In this document: piece after piece, positions 7,716-15,482 of the stretch | Numbering within the stretch: position 1 is the stretch's first letter | How the letters are laid out: each line of letters begins with the position of its first letter | Assembly (NCBI RefSeq): GCF_947631635.1 | Contig: NZ_CANRMB010000012.1 | Coordinates: 1-64,000 of the forward strand | DNA from: an uncultured Dysosmobacter sp. | GTDB taxonomy: Bacteria > Bacillota > Clostridia > Oscillospirales > Oscillospiraceae | DNA length: 64,000 nt | Reading direction: 5' to 3' | The notes under the pieces: model-generated | The model's database searches: none | What the model saw: only the letters and a program-made list of their open reading frames with translations | What the model was told of the DNA's origin: nothing | Program-made: the position numbers and the translations under genes

Positions 7716-7813
7716 CCATCGGCAGTCTTTCCGCTGAAACAACTATCCATTGAGGATATCTGCCCATTTTGTTAAGCGCTGCATAAATATGCATCATTTT
7801 AGATGGAAAGGCA

Positions 7814-7946
7814 GTATTATTTCCGAATTTAAAATTCGGAAATAATACAATTTGATTTCAGTCGTTTTGCGGTTGCCGCCGCTCTGCGGCGGCAACCGCA
7901 AAACATGACACCTATTACTTCCGACCTTTAAGTTCGGAAGTAATAG
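7814..7946. repeat. Three consecutive strong hairpins
   Basis: Three stems sit in a row: an A+T-rich 17-bp stem (7814-7848), a perfect 18-bp G+C-rich stem with a TCT loop (7865-7903), and a 13-bp stem with CTATTACTTCCGA (7912-7946). The outer two share the motif TATTA-TTCCGA. There is no T run after the central stem. The gap 7716-8002 holds nothing else apart from the ribosome binding site of the next gene. Confidence 0.75.
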
Positions 7947-8002
7947 CAGCACAAGATTAATAAGGGATAAAAATAAACGGTGAAAAAGAAAGGAAAAACA
8001 CT

Positions 8003-8530
8003 ATGAAGAGGTTTAGACAATTTGCATCTATGTTGCTAGCACTGTCCCTGGCACTCTCTATTGTGGCGCTTCCTGCTGCGGCCGTGGAACCCGAGACGTC
8101 GGAGGATATGCTTGAAGCGGCAATTATGGAGTACGGAAACTATAACACATATGAGTTGAGCGATGGTACGACTGTGATTGTAGGAGTGCTGCCGATTGCT
8201 AGTACTTATGGTGGGTATGATATTGAAAAAGGGGTTGCGCGTCCTACGGCTTCTCACAATTACCAATGTACGGCTGCAGAAGGAAATTACTGTAGGAGTG
8301 CTGCGTACAATATCGATGAGAACGACACCAGTTTGACTGCAACACTTACGTACGATGCATCGGTTGATGCGGTGAGCGAAACAAAAAAGTTAGCACCCGG
8401 TGAGCGACTTGTTATGGTGGCAAAATCGACTACGAGCGGGGGCTTGACGGGAAAAATGTCTGCGGTGCTTACTGCGGTAAGGGCGGATTCTGTGACGTAC
8501 AGTTATACGGTCGATCAATATTGGGCATAA
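8003..8530 (+). CDS. Exported protein, unknown (cassette 2)
   Basis: 175 residues with a clear signal peptide (1-27, ends LPAAAVE). The mature part is T-, S- and Y-rich and beta-like, with GVLPIASTYGGYDI and two cysteines near the centre (QCTAAEGNYC) that could form a disulfide. AAAGGA stands ten bases before the ATG. No family recognised. The end resembles the strand pattern of the other exported cargo proteins, but I see no clear homology. Confidence 0.7.
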   Translation: MKRFRQFASMLLALSLALSIVALPAAAVEPETSEDMLEAAIMEYGNYNTYELSDGTTVIVGVLPIASTYGGYDIEKGVARPTASHNYQCTAAEGNYCRSAAYNIDENDTSLTATLTYDASVDAVSETKKLAPGERLVMVAKSTTSGGLTGKMSAVLTAVRADSVTYSYTVDQYWA

Positions 8531-8560
8531 GACCGATTACAATTATATGGGAAAAATTAT

Positions 8561-9298
8561 ATGGGAAAAAATAAAATGAAGCCGTTCCTTTGTGGGATGG
8601 TCGTTATGTCCTTGCTGATGGTTTTGTGCGGTGCTGCAATGGAGCCATCTGGAAACGTGTGCTTTAATACAGCAAGTTTATCTATTAATGGCAACCGAAT
8701 TATACAAGAGGGAACGAATTTGAAAACGGCTTCTGGGGCGGATATCCCATCCATTATCCAATATACAGATTCGCAGGGGGCTATTACAAATTACATTCCG
8801 ATACGATTTTTATTGGAATCAATGGGCATGGAGGTAACCTGGCAAGGATTCCGCAACAACATCGATGTGGAAGTAGAGGGCGATGCAGCATTGTATACCA
8901 TGGAACTGGACAGCGCAGGAACAATTTATAATGGTGGCCAGTTCGAAGAGGTAAAACCGATAAGTCCAACCAAAGGGAAAGAAATATTGACAACGGAATA
9001 CCTGGCGAAAGATGCTTTTGAGAAAACACTGGATTTGCACGAAGAAGATGGAGACTTTGTAAGTGTCACTGTAACCAACAATGGCAAGTATCCCTTACAA
9101 TTCGGCCTGGGGCAAAGTATGGCGTCTGCCATAGTGACGAATCCGACAGGAGCACCTGCAGGACAGAGTGTGACCCGAACAATCAAAATAAATGATTGGG
9201 ATTCCATGAAGAGTGGTATTTGCGTAAGTATCGGAAATGCTGATTATATTTCGCGGTATTTGAATATTACTGTTGATGTGATCCAGTTTGCGCAGTGA
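8561..9298 (+). CDS. Exported protein with copper amine oxidase N-like (stalk) domain
   Basis: 245 residues; signal-like hydrophobic stretch 8-26. Residues about 36-107 (SINGNRIIQEGTNL, YIPIRFLLESMGMEVTW) match the pattern of the short surface 'stalk'/Cu-amine-oxidase N domain common in Clostridia. The rest (about 155-245) is beta-rich with VSVTVTNNGKYPLQF and could be a second sandwich domain. ATG 8561 or 8576 may be the start; a duplicated ATATGGGAAAAA motif blurs the choice and no good ribosome binding site is seen. Last cargo gene of cassette 2; probably cell-surface. Confidence 0.68.
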   Translation: MGKNKMKPFLCGMVVMSLLMVLCGAAMEPSGNVCFNTASLSINGNRIIQEGTNLKTASGADIPSIIQYTDSQGAITNYIPIRFLLESMGMEVTWQGFRNNIDVEVEGDAALYTMELDSAGTIYNGGQFEEVKPISPTKGKEILTTEYLAKDAFEKTLDLHEEDGDFVSVTVTNNGKYPLQFGLGQSMASAIVTNPTGAPAGQSVTRTIKINDWDSMKSGICVSIGNADYISRYLNITVDVIQFAQ

Positions 9299-9313
9299 TC
9301 AATTTTATGTAGG

Positions 9314-9352
9314 ATAAGGGAGGGATGTGGAATATCTGCGTCCCTCCCTTAT
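9314..9352 (+). terminator. Hairpin at the end of cassette-2 cargo
   Basis: A perfect 12-bp stem ATAAGGGAGGGA with its complement and a 15-nt loop directly abuts the conserved tail. It mirrors the hairpin at 5849-5892 in position, not in sequence. Confidence 0.65.
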
Positions 9353-9486
9353 TAACGGTTTACCCGTTCATGCCCTTACAGGGCATGAACGGGTAAACCG
9401 TTATACGGTTAGATTCCTGAATATGTTGACCCCCTCCGTGCAGTATGGCAGGCAGCTTCATCAGCAGCTGGGCCGGCTGTCATCAA
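9353..9486. repeat. Cassette tail, copy 2
   Basis: 134-bp tail as at 5897-6030. Here the opening hairpin is perfect over 23 bp (9353-9375 with 9381-9403, TTACA loop). The A+T-rich island ends here; host sequence with the ychF promoter follows. Confidence 0.9.
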
Positions 9487-9560
9487 GAAGCCACAATACC
9501 CGATTTTCATGGGAACCTACCACGGGAGAAATTTTGTTTCGGCATTTGCGGGACGACAGC

Positions 9561-9589
9561 TTGCACTTTTCCGCCGGGGATGGTACAAT
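9561..9589 (+). promoter_or_regulatory. Probable sigma-A promoter of ychF
   Basis: -35 TTGCAC and -10 TACAAT are separated by 17 bp, 38 bases before the ychF start. Confidence 0.65.
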
Positions 9590-9626
9590 ACTATGTCGAA
9601 AAAATCAGCAAAGGAGATTTGCTTTT

Positions 9627-10736
9627 ATGAAACTGGGCATCGTCGGACTTCCAAATGTTGGAAAATCAACCCTATTCAACGCCATCACCAACGCCGGCGC
9701 GGAGAGCGCCAACTACCCCTTCTGCACCATTGACCCCAACGTGGGCATGGTGGCCGTTCCCGACGAGCGGCTGGACAGGCTGGCGGAGATGTATGAGCCG
9801 GACAAAAAGACTCCGGCGGTCATCGAGTTCGTGGATATCGCGGGTCTGGTGAAGGGCGCCAGCCAGGGCGCGGGCCTGGGCAACAAGTTCCTGGCCAACA
9901 TCCGGGAGACCGACGCCATCGTCCATGTGGTCCGCTGCTTTGACGATGAGAACATCATGCATGTGGTGGCCGACGCGGGCACCAATGTGCCGGTGGACCC
10001 CCTGGGGGATATTGAGACCATTGACCTGGAGCTGATTATGGCGGACCTGGAAATGGTGAACCGCCGCATCGAAAAGGCCGCCAAGGCCGCCAAGGGCGAC
10101 AAGAAGTTCCTCCACGAGGTGGAGGTGTTCAAGGGCCTGGCGGAGCATCTGAACGCCGGCAAGTCCGCCCGCACCTACGATTGCAGTGAGGACGATATGG
10201 CCCTCATCGCCACCAGCGACCTTCTGAGCCTGAAACCCATCATCTACGCCGCCAACACCGACGAGGACGGCTTTACCAACCTGGCGGGCAACCAGTATTA
10301 CCGGCAGGTGAAGGAGCTGGCGGAGCGGGAGGGCGCTCAGGTGCTGCCCATCTGCGCCAAGCTGGAGCAGGATATCGCCGAGCTGGAGGGCGAGGAGAAG
10401 CAGCTGTTCCTGGAGGAGCTGGGCGTGGAGGAGTCCGGCCTGGACCGCCTCATCAAGTGCTCCTACACGCTGCTGGGCCTGATCTCCTTCCTGACCTACG
10501 GCAAGGACGAGTGCCGCGCCTGGACCATCAAGAAGGGCACCAAAGCCCCCAAGGCCGCGGGCAAGATCCACACCGACATCGAGCGGGGCTTCATCCGGGC
10601 GGAGGTCATCGCCTACGAGGATATGATGAAGTGCGGCAGTGTCAACGCCGCCAAGGAAAAAGGCCTGCTCCGCAGCGAGGGCAAGGAGTATGTCGTCCAG
10701 GACGGCGACATGATCTACTTCCGGTTCAATGTGTGA
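9627..10736 (+). CDS. ychF: Redox-regulated ATPase YchF (Obg family)
   Basis: 369 residues, close to the family's usual ~365. P-loop GLPNVGKST at 7-15, DIAGL at 70-74 and NTDE at 210-213 in place of the NKxD that would select GTP; YchF proteins hydrolyse ATP. A C-terminal TGS domain (about 280-365) ends with DMIYFRFNV. YchF binds ribosomes and modulates translation and stress responses. AAGGAG at 9610-9615 sets the start; the upstream in-frame extension through the cassette tail is not coding. The next small gene overlaps or abuts its stop. Confidence 0.97.
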   Translation: MKLGIVGLPNVGKSTLFNAITNAGAESANYPFCTIDPNVGMVAVPDERLDRLAEMYEPDKKTPAVIEFVDIAGLVKGASQGAGLGNKFLANIRETDAIVHVVRCFDDENIMHVVADAGTNVPVDPLGDIETIDLELIMADLEMVNRRIEKAAKAAKGDKKFLHEVEVFKGLAEHLNAGKSARTYDCSEDDMALIATSDLLSLKPIIYAANTDEDGFTNLAGNQYYRQVKELAEREGAQVLPICAKLEQDIAELEGEEKQLFLEELGVEESGLDRLIKCSYTLLGLISFLTYGKDECRAWTIKKGTKAPKAAGKIHTDIERGFIRAEVIAYEDMMKCGSVNAAKEKGLLRSEGKEYVVQDGDMIYFRFNV

Positions 10737-10737
10737 G

Positions 10738-10941
10738 ATGACGGAATTAGAGCGCCTGACGGCCTATGACCGGATGTATGAAGACCTGCTGAAAGAGCGG
10801 GACAAGGTGGCCGCCGATATGGACAGGCTCCGTGCCGCCGGAAAGAACCGGGGCGCCACCTACCAGCAGCTGCTGGCGCAGAAGCTGACGGTGCAGAATC
10901 TCATTGGAAGATTTGAGATCTACGGCATCAAAGAGAAATAA
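10738..10941 (+). CDS. Small coiled-coil protein, unknown
   Basis: 67 residues, mostly helical and charged (ELERLTAYDRMYEDLLKERD). The start is one base past the ychF stop (or ATG 10729 overlapping it), so it should be translated by coupling. A terminator follows at once, making ychF and this gene a two-gene unit. No family recognised. Confidence 0.65.
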   Translation: MTELERLTAYDRMYEDLLKERDKVAADMDRLRAAGKNRGATYQQLLAQKLTVQNLIGRFEIYGIKEK

Positions 10942-10942
10942 A

Positions 10943-10975
10943 GAGAGGCGGACGCAGATGCGTCCGCCTCTTTTC
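10943..10975 (+). terminator. Terminator between ychF unit and convergent gene
   Basis: A 12-bp perfect stem GAGGCGGACGCA with a 2-nt loop is followed by TTTT. The 3' end of the opposite gene touches it. Confidence 0.85.
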
Positions 10976-11261
10976 AATGGGAGAGAAGTGCGTCCCGGCC
11001 CTGGAGAATCTCCAAAGTCAGAGCGGCGCCAAGATGAAAGCCGTAGACGAATTTGCGGTAGCTGAAGTCATCTTCGGCATCGTCGGACAAGTCGTCATAG
11101 GCGTCCAGCAGGGCGGTCTGTTCCGGCGTCAGCATGGACCGCAGACTGTCCATCAGCTGGACACGGGCTTTTACATGTTCCAAGGCGGGAGAATCCGGCG
11201 CGCAGGGGCGGGCATTGTAGGCGATGGGGGCGTCGCACAGCCATTCCAGGATGCTTTCCAT
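10974..11261 (-). CDS. DUF6809-like small protein
   Basis: 95 residues. An N-terminal MESILEWLCDAPIAYNARP, a helical centre (LMDSLRSMLTPEQTALLDAYDDLSD) and FSYRKFVYGFHLGAALTLEI resemble DUF6809 proteins found in Clostridia and their mobile elements. AAAGGA lies ahead of the start on this strand. Function unknown. It stands next to a ribbon-helix-helix gene and a MITE-like element, so this may be an accessory patch. Confidence 0.65.
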   Translation of the reverse strand: MESILEWLCDAPIAYNARPCAPDSPALEHVKARVQLMDSLRSMLTPEQTALLDAYDDLSDDAEDDFSYRKFVYGFHLGAALTLEILQGRDALLSH

Positions 11262-11401
11262 AAAAAGATTCCTTTCTGTTTTGTTTGACGCTTCCCTTGC
11301 AAAGTCTCGCCGCGCATGGTAACATATTTACGCGGGTCCGGCTCTGCCGGAAGCGTGGATCGGGAAGCGGTGCTGTCTGTGGAAGGGGAGCGCCGCTTCC
11401 T

Positions 11402-11587
11402 CTATTTTTGGGGATCGATCAGTTCGGCATAGATGCGGTCAATGCCTTCCCGAATGATCCGAGACCGGGACATTCCGGTTTTTTCACAGCAAAAGTCGAG
11501 CTTTTCCAGCTCTTGAACGGTCATCTTTGTTTCAACACGCATTTGCCGTGGATTATCAGAATGCGGTCTGCCTGTTCTCGGACTCAA
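11402..11587 (-). CDS. Ribbon-helix-helix (CopG/Arc-type) DNA-binding protein
   Basis: 61 residues from TTG 11587, preceded by GAGGTGATGA. RQMRVETKMTVQELEKLDF followed by GMSRSRIIREGIDRIYAEL is the strand-helix-helix pattern of small repressors. A 12-bp inverted repeat lies over its promoter (11601-11641). Such proteins are often antitoxins or plasmid/transposon repressors, but no toxin gene is beside it. Confidence 0.78.
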   Translation of the reverse strand: MSPRTGRPHSDNPRQMRVETKMTVQELEKLDFCCEKTGMSRSRIIREGIDRIYAELIDPQK

Positions 11588-11600
11588 ATCATCACCTCAC

Positions 11601-11641
11601 TTTTTATCCGTACTTTAATAATATATTTATACGGATAAAAA
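11601..11641 (-). promoter_or_regulatory. Operator of the ribbon-helix-helix gene
   Basis: Inverted repeat TTTTTATCCGTA (11601-11612) / TACGGATAAAAA (11630-11641) around an A+T-rich centre, 14 bases upstream of the start codon. Autoregulation is the likely role. Confidence 0.65.
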
Positions 11642-11781
11642 GTCAATAGAAATATTGCAATCTTGGGAAGAGAATTTGCCGATGGAATAGACGGGGAGCG
11701 TCCGGCCACAAGGCGGGGAGGTAGATTTCGCGCCGCGGGCGCGGGACGGGGTTTTTCCGCCTGCGGGCGGGGACGAGGGAT

Positions 11782-12718
11782 GTGCCGCTTTGCGGCACGG
11801 GAATGAACCCCCATTTTCTTTTCGGTTGCGCCGAAAAGAAAACGGCCGTTCACGGTCAAAAGAAAAGGCGCTTTGGTGTCCACAGTCGGCCCCTAGGGCC
11901 AACTGTGGACAAGACGTGGGGTCCCAGAAAGAGACCGTTGGTGGTCGAGGCTGGATTTTGCGTTGGGCGCGGGCACGGCTTTGCTGAATCTTTTGGCTTT
12001 TAGCCACGCGAATGGGAATTGCGGGAACGGGCAAAGACTGAAAGGACCAGCGGTTCCTTTCGCTGCCGCTCTTTGATTCCTTGCGGAAGCGTCTGCGTGT
12101 GGGCCTTATACGGGACCATGCAGTGGCAGCGGGGCCAGCGGTGAAAACCTTTCGATGGACCCCCCGAATCTGCACCCAAGCCGCCAACCTGCGGGGGGCG
12201 AAATCCTACCTTCGTACCCAGTCCGGCGTCCCCGCCAGAGGCTAATGTAAGCGCCCAGGTAGTGTGTAGCGAAGCGGAACACACGGGGCCAGTGGTAAAA
12301 GTCTTTCATCGACCACCCCAAATCTACATCCAAACTTCCAAATGCGGCTTAGTATCCCTACCCTCGTACCCGGTATAGCGCACCCGGCAGAGGCCAATCT
12401 AACCGCCCAGGTAGTGTGTAGCGGAGCGGAACACACGGGGCTTGTTGCCGAAAGCCTTTCAATGAGCACCCCGGATTTGCGCCCAAGCCCCCAACTTGCG
12501 GCGGCGCAGCTCTAAATTCGTACCCAGTATAGCGCACCCGGCAGGATGCTTCCGGGCTTGGTGGCACATCTAACCACCAACTCCCGTCCGTCCACAGTTG
12601 GCCCGATGGGCCAATTGTGGACACAAAAGCGCCTTTTCTTTTGACCGTGAACGGCCGTTTTCTTTTCGGCGCAATCGAAAAGAAAATGGGGGTTCATTCC
12701 CGTGCCGCAAAGCGGCAC
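11782..12718. mobile_element. MITE-like element, copy A (937 bp core)
   Basis: Bounded by inverted repeats 11782-11910 and 12590-12718, each 129 bp and about 95% identical by hand alignment. The repeats contain small hairpins: TGCCGC-TTT-GCGGCA, TTTTCTTTTCGG with its complement, and CCACAGT..GGCCC with GGGCCAACTGTGG. Outside both ends the symmetry weakly continues for ~60 bp as G+C-rich palindromes (CCGCCTGCGGGCGG). No transposase or credible gene lies inside; short frames through the repeats are not protein-like. A second copy is at 22790-23840. Confidence 0.82.
12255..12552. repeat. Internal tandem units of element A
   Basis: Two good copies of a ~151-bp unit start at about 12255 and 12405, with a degraded third before them (about 12120). 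Each begins GCCCAGGTAGTGTGTAGC, then GAACACACGGGG (a TGTGT/ACACA hairpin), and ends near a GTATAGCGCACCCGGCAG motif. Confidence 0.75.
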
Positions 12719-12856
12719 ACTCCCCCGTCCCCGCCCCGTGGGCGGAAAAACCTCCCGCACCCATGGCGCGCCCCCCCCGTCCCCGCCCGCAGGCGCCCCT
12801 GCGCCCAGATTCAAATTCCGATCCCTATAACAGGACATCCATAAAAAACACATGAA

Positions 12857-12924
12857 ACTATCACAGTAGTATTGACAATCACAAACTACTGTGATAGTAT
12901 AACACCGTAAACTATTGCAATAGT
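12857..12924 (+). promoter_or_regulatory. Promoter with three BlaI/MecI-type operators
   Basis: -35 TTGACA (12872-12877), 17 bp, -10 TAGTAT (12895-12900). Three ACTA-N6-TAGT dyads lie at 12857-12870, 12885-12898 and 12911-12924; the first two are exact reverse complements. They bracket the -35, cover the -10 and overlap the start of transcription, so the BlaI-type repressor should shut the operon off. Confidence 0.82.
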
Positions 12925-12939
12925 TTGGAGGATCAAACC

Positions 12940-13314
12940 ATGTCTGTGAAGCTGTTCTACTCGGAATTGAAAGTGATGGACGTCCTCTGGAAGCTGGGGG
13001 ACAGGACCGCCAAGCAGATCTCCGATATTTTGAAGGAGGAGATCGGCTGGAACATGAACACGACCTATACGGTCATCAAAAAGTGCATCGCAAAGGGAGC
13101 CATTCGGCGCAGTGAGCCAAACTTTTTGTGCCATGCCCTGCTCTCCAAGGGAGAGGTGCAGGCGGCGGAGACCGAGGAGCTGATCGGCAAGCTGTTCGAC
13201 GGCTCTCCCGACCTGCTGTTCGCGTCCCTGCTGAACAGTCAGAAGCTCTCCGGAGAGCAGTTGGAACGGCTCCGGCAGATCATCGCCGACGCGGAGCAGG
13301 GAGCGCAGTCATGA
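12940..13314 (+). CDS. BlaI/MecI/CopY-family repressor
   Basis: 124 residues from ATG 12940 (GGAGG at 12926-12930). A winged-helix domain (SELKVMDVLWKLGDRTAKQI, NTTYTVIKKCIAKGAI) precedes a dimerisation tail. BlaI-type repressors bind ACTA-N6-TAGT operators as dimers and are cleaved when a membrane M56 protease senses its signal. The next gene, overlapping by four bases, encodes such a protease, so the pair is a sensor-repressor switch. Operators in its own promoter show autoregulation. Confidence 0.92.
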   Translation: MSVKLFYSELKVMDVLWKLGDRTAKQISDILKEEIGWNMNTTYTVIKKCIAKGAIRRSEPNFLCHALLSKGEVQAAETEELIGKLFDGSPDLLFASLLNSQKLSGEQLERLRQIIADAEQGAQS

Positions 13315-15365
13315 GCCTGCTGGAACGGAGCCTGGCGGGAGCACTGCTGATCCTGGCGGCGGCAGCCCTTCGGATGCTGGTCCGGGACCGCCTGCCCAAG
13401 CGGACCTTTGTGGTTTTGTGGTGGGTGGCGGCGGCCCGGCTGCTGGTACCGGCGGAGCTGCCCTCCCGGTTCAGCGTGTACGCGCTGCTGGCCGCCCGTC
13501 GGCAGGCACCGGCACCCATTCCCAGGGGGACGGGCGCTCTGGTGCAGGTCATTCCGAGGGCTGGACTGCCGGAGACCGTCCCCGCCGTGCCGGAGACCAT
13601 TCCCGCCGTGCCCGCCGCGTCCGTCTGGACCGCGCTGTGGCTTGCGGGGATGCTGTCCCTGGCGGCGTGGTTCGCCGTCTCCTACATCCGCTGCCAGCGG
13701 AGATTCCGCATGTCCCTGCCTGTGGAGACGGGGTATGCGGCGGCGTGGGCACGGAGGCACCCCCGCATCGCGGTCCGGGAATCGGACCAGATCGCCGCGC
13801 CTCTGACCTATGGATTTCTGCACCCGGTCATCCTCCTGCCAAAGGGCATGGACCGGGAGGATGAAACGGCCCTGAACCACATCCTCACCCATGAGCAGGT
13901 CCATATCCGGCGGCTGGACGGCGTGACCAAGCTGGTGCTGGCGGCAGCCCTGTGCGTCCACTGGTTCAATCCGGCGGTGTGGCTGCTGTATGTGCTGGCA
14001 AACCGGGATTTGGAGCTGGCCTGCGACGAGGCGGTGGTGCGCCGGCTGGGACAGCCGGCGGCCTATGCCAGAACGCTGCTGAAGATGGAGGAGCGGAAGG
14101 CGGAATGCCGCCCGCTGTACAGCCACTTCAGCCGAACTGCCATTGAAGAAAGGATCAAAGCCATTATGAAATTAAAGAAAACAACGGCGCTGGCGCTGGT
14201 GTGCGCCCTGCTGCTGGTGGCGGGCGTGACCACGGCCTTTGCCACCTCCGCGCCTGACGCCCCGCCGGAGGGCACGCCGCTGGAGCGGCTGGAGGACAGC
14301 ATCGTCTGCGGGGACGGCGCAGTCTCCTTCACCATTCCCGAGGCGGACGTCTCCTGGTCTATCTGGATCGGCGGGCGGCTGGAGACACCGGATGGCGGCA
14401 TGAGCGTCCACTATCTGGAGGAGGAGAGCGCCGCCGGAAGCTGGGAGCAGGGCAGGACCTACCGCTTTGAGTTGGCGGACGGCCCCTATGACAGCCTGAC
14501 CCTGACCGCCGCCGCGGACGGCGCGGAAAAGGACATCGACCTGACGGCCTATCTGCCGGAAGAGAATGCCGGGATCTCGGAGAAGGTAGCGGCAGAATGG
14601 GAGGAGATATTGGCGGACTATGTCCCCTTCGGCCTGACTTACCGGTTCGACGACCCGGACCACGACGGAAACGGCCTGTCCATGTCCTATCAGGGCCGGG
14701 AGGTCCGGGGCATCCTGGACGGGGAGACCTGGATCACGGAGCACACGGGGAACGGCGCCTATGGCGAGGACGCGGTGGAGCTGTATGCCGTCTATGAAAA
14801 CGGCAGATTGACCGGCCTGCGTGTTGCCGATGAGGAAGAACAGGCCCAGTGGGACCGGCAGCGGGAGGAAGCGGCGTCCGCCCAGAGCATGGTCTGGCCC
14901 ACGGAGGGCGATTCGGTGCGGCTCACCGCCTCTTTTGGCGGAGAGCGGATGGTGCCGGACCTCAGCGGGGTGCAGGGGGATGTGGAGGACTCCGCCGAGC
15001 TGCCGCACCGCCTCTATACCCATACCGGCATCGATTTTGGAGGCATAGAGCGGGGGACCGCGATTCTGGCGGTCCTGGACGGGACCGTGGAGAAAGCGGA
15101 CTTTGACGCGGAATATGGCAAGTACGTGCTGCTGGACCACGGCAATGGCCTGGAGACCCTCTACGCCCACTGCCAGAGCCTGTCCGTGGAAGCGGGGGAC
15201 ACTGTGGAGCAGGGAGACGTGATCGCCGCCGTGGGCAGCACGGGCAATTCCACCGGCCCCCACCTGCACTTCGAGGTCCGGCAGGACGGCGAACCCCAGG
15301 ACCCGCTGGGCTATTACGCCGATGAGACCCTGGGGCGGATGGAGCCGCCCGCATCCCAAAAGTGA
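13311..15365 (+). CDS. M56 (BlaR1-like) metallopeptidase fused to M23 peptidase domain
   Basis: 684 residues; ATG 13311 overlaps the repressor stop (ATGA). Membrane helices lie near 8-24, 31-50 and 105-126; the M56 zinc site HEQVH is at 194-198, followed by a helix (206-228) and FNPAVWLLYVL. Another membrane helix (about 290-310) leads to a long outer region (320-560) without beta-lactam-sensor motifs. The C-terminal M23/LytM domain has H571 and D575 (HTGID), H620 (YAH) and HLH 651-653, a full zinc set. M23 enzymes cut peptidoglycan peptides. The fusion suggests a sensor that binds or trims peptidoglycan and then cleaves the BlaI repressor (inference). Confidence 0.9.
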   Translation: MSLLERSLAGALLILAAAALRMLVRDRLPKRTFVVLWWVAAARLLVPAELPSRFSVYALLAARRQAPAPIPRGTGALVQVIPRAGLPETVPAVPETIPAVPAASVWTALWLAGMLSLAAWFAVSYIRCQRRFRMSLPVETGYAAAWARRHPRIAVRESDQIAAPLTYGFLHPVILLPKGMDREDETALNHILTHEQVHIRRLDGVTKLVLAAALCVHWFNPAVWLLYVLANRDLELACDEAVVRRLGQPAAYARTLLKMEERKAECRPLYSHFSRTAIEERIKAIMKLKKTTALALVCALLLVAGVTTAFATSAPDAPPEGTPLERLEDSIVCGDGAVSFTIPEADVSWSIWIGGRLETPDGGMSVHYLEEESAAGSWEQGRTYRFELADGPYDSLTLTAAADGAEKDIDLTAYLPEENAGISEKVAAEWEEILADYVPFGLTYRFDDPDHDGNGLSMSYQGREVRGILDGETWITEHTGNGAYGEDAVELYAVYENGRLTGLRVADEEEQAQWDRQREEAASAQSMVWPTEGDSVRLTASFGGERMVPDLSGVQGDVEDSAELPHRLYTHTGIDFGGIERGTAILAVLDGTVEKADFDAEYGKYVLLDHGNGLETLYAHCQSLSVEAGDTVEQGDVIAAVGSTGNSTGPHLHFEVRQDGEPQDPLGYYADETLGRMEPPASQK

Positions 15366-15371
15366 CGATCC

Positions 15372-15406
15372 AAATAAAACCTCCGGGAGACCGGGGGTTT
15401 TATTTT
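15372..15406 (+). terminator. Terminator of the BlaI/M56-M23 operon
   Basis: AATAAAACCTCCGG pairs with CCGGGGGTTTTATT around GAGA, followed by TTG; the stem has flanking A/T runs. Confidence 0.75.
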
Positions 15407-15426
15407 GTTGATGATAAAAATTAATC

Positions 15427-15469
15427 TTGACTTTCATAAAATTAAAGTTTATATTTAATTTTATGAAAG
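15427..15469 (+). promoter_or_regulatory. Promoter embedded in a 39-bp dyad operator
   Basis: -35 TTGACT (15427-15432), 17 bp, -10 TATATT (15450-15455). A perfect 16-bp inverted repeat CTTTCATAAAATTAAA / TTTAATTTTATGAAAG (15431-15469, 7-nt centre) overlaps the whole promoter. The DUF2089 gene beginning 14 bases later is the obvious candidate to bind it. Confidence 0.8.
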
Positions 15470-15482
15470 GGGGGACGCGCAT

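Noticed and set aside
12255-12552. Possible CRISPR array
   Set aside because: Units of ~151 bp are repeated whole, without short repeat/unique spacer pattern, and no cas genes are near.
11627-12853. Several overlapping frames inside MITE-like copy A (and equivalents in copy B)
   Set aside because: The same peptide appears from both strands because of the inverted repeats; no ribosome sites or domains.
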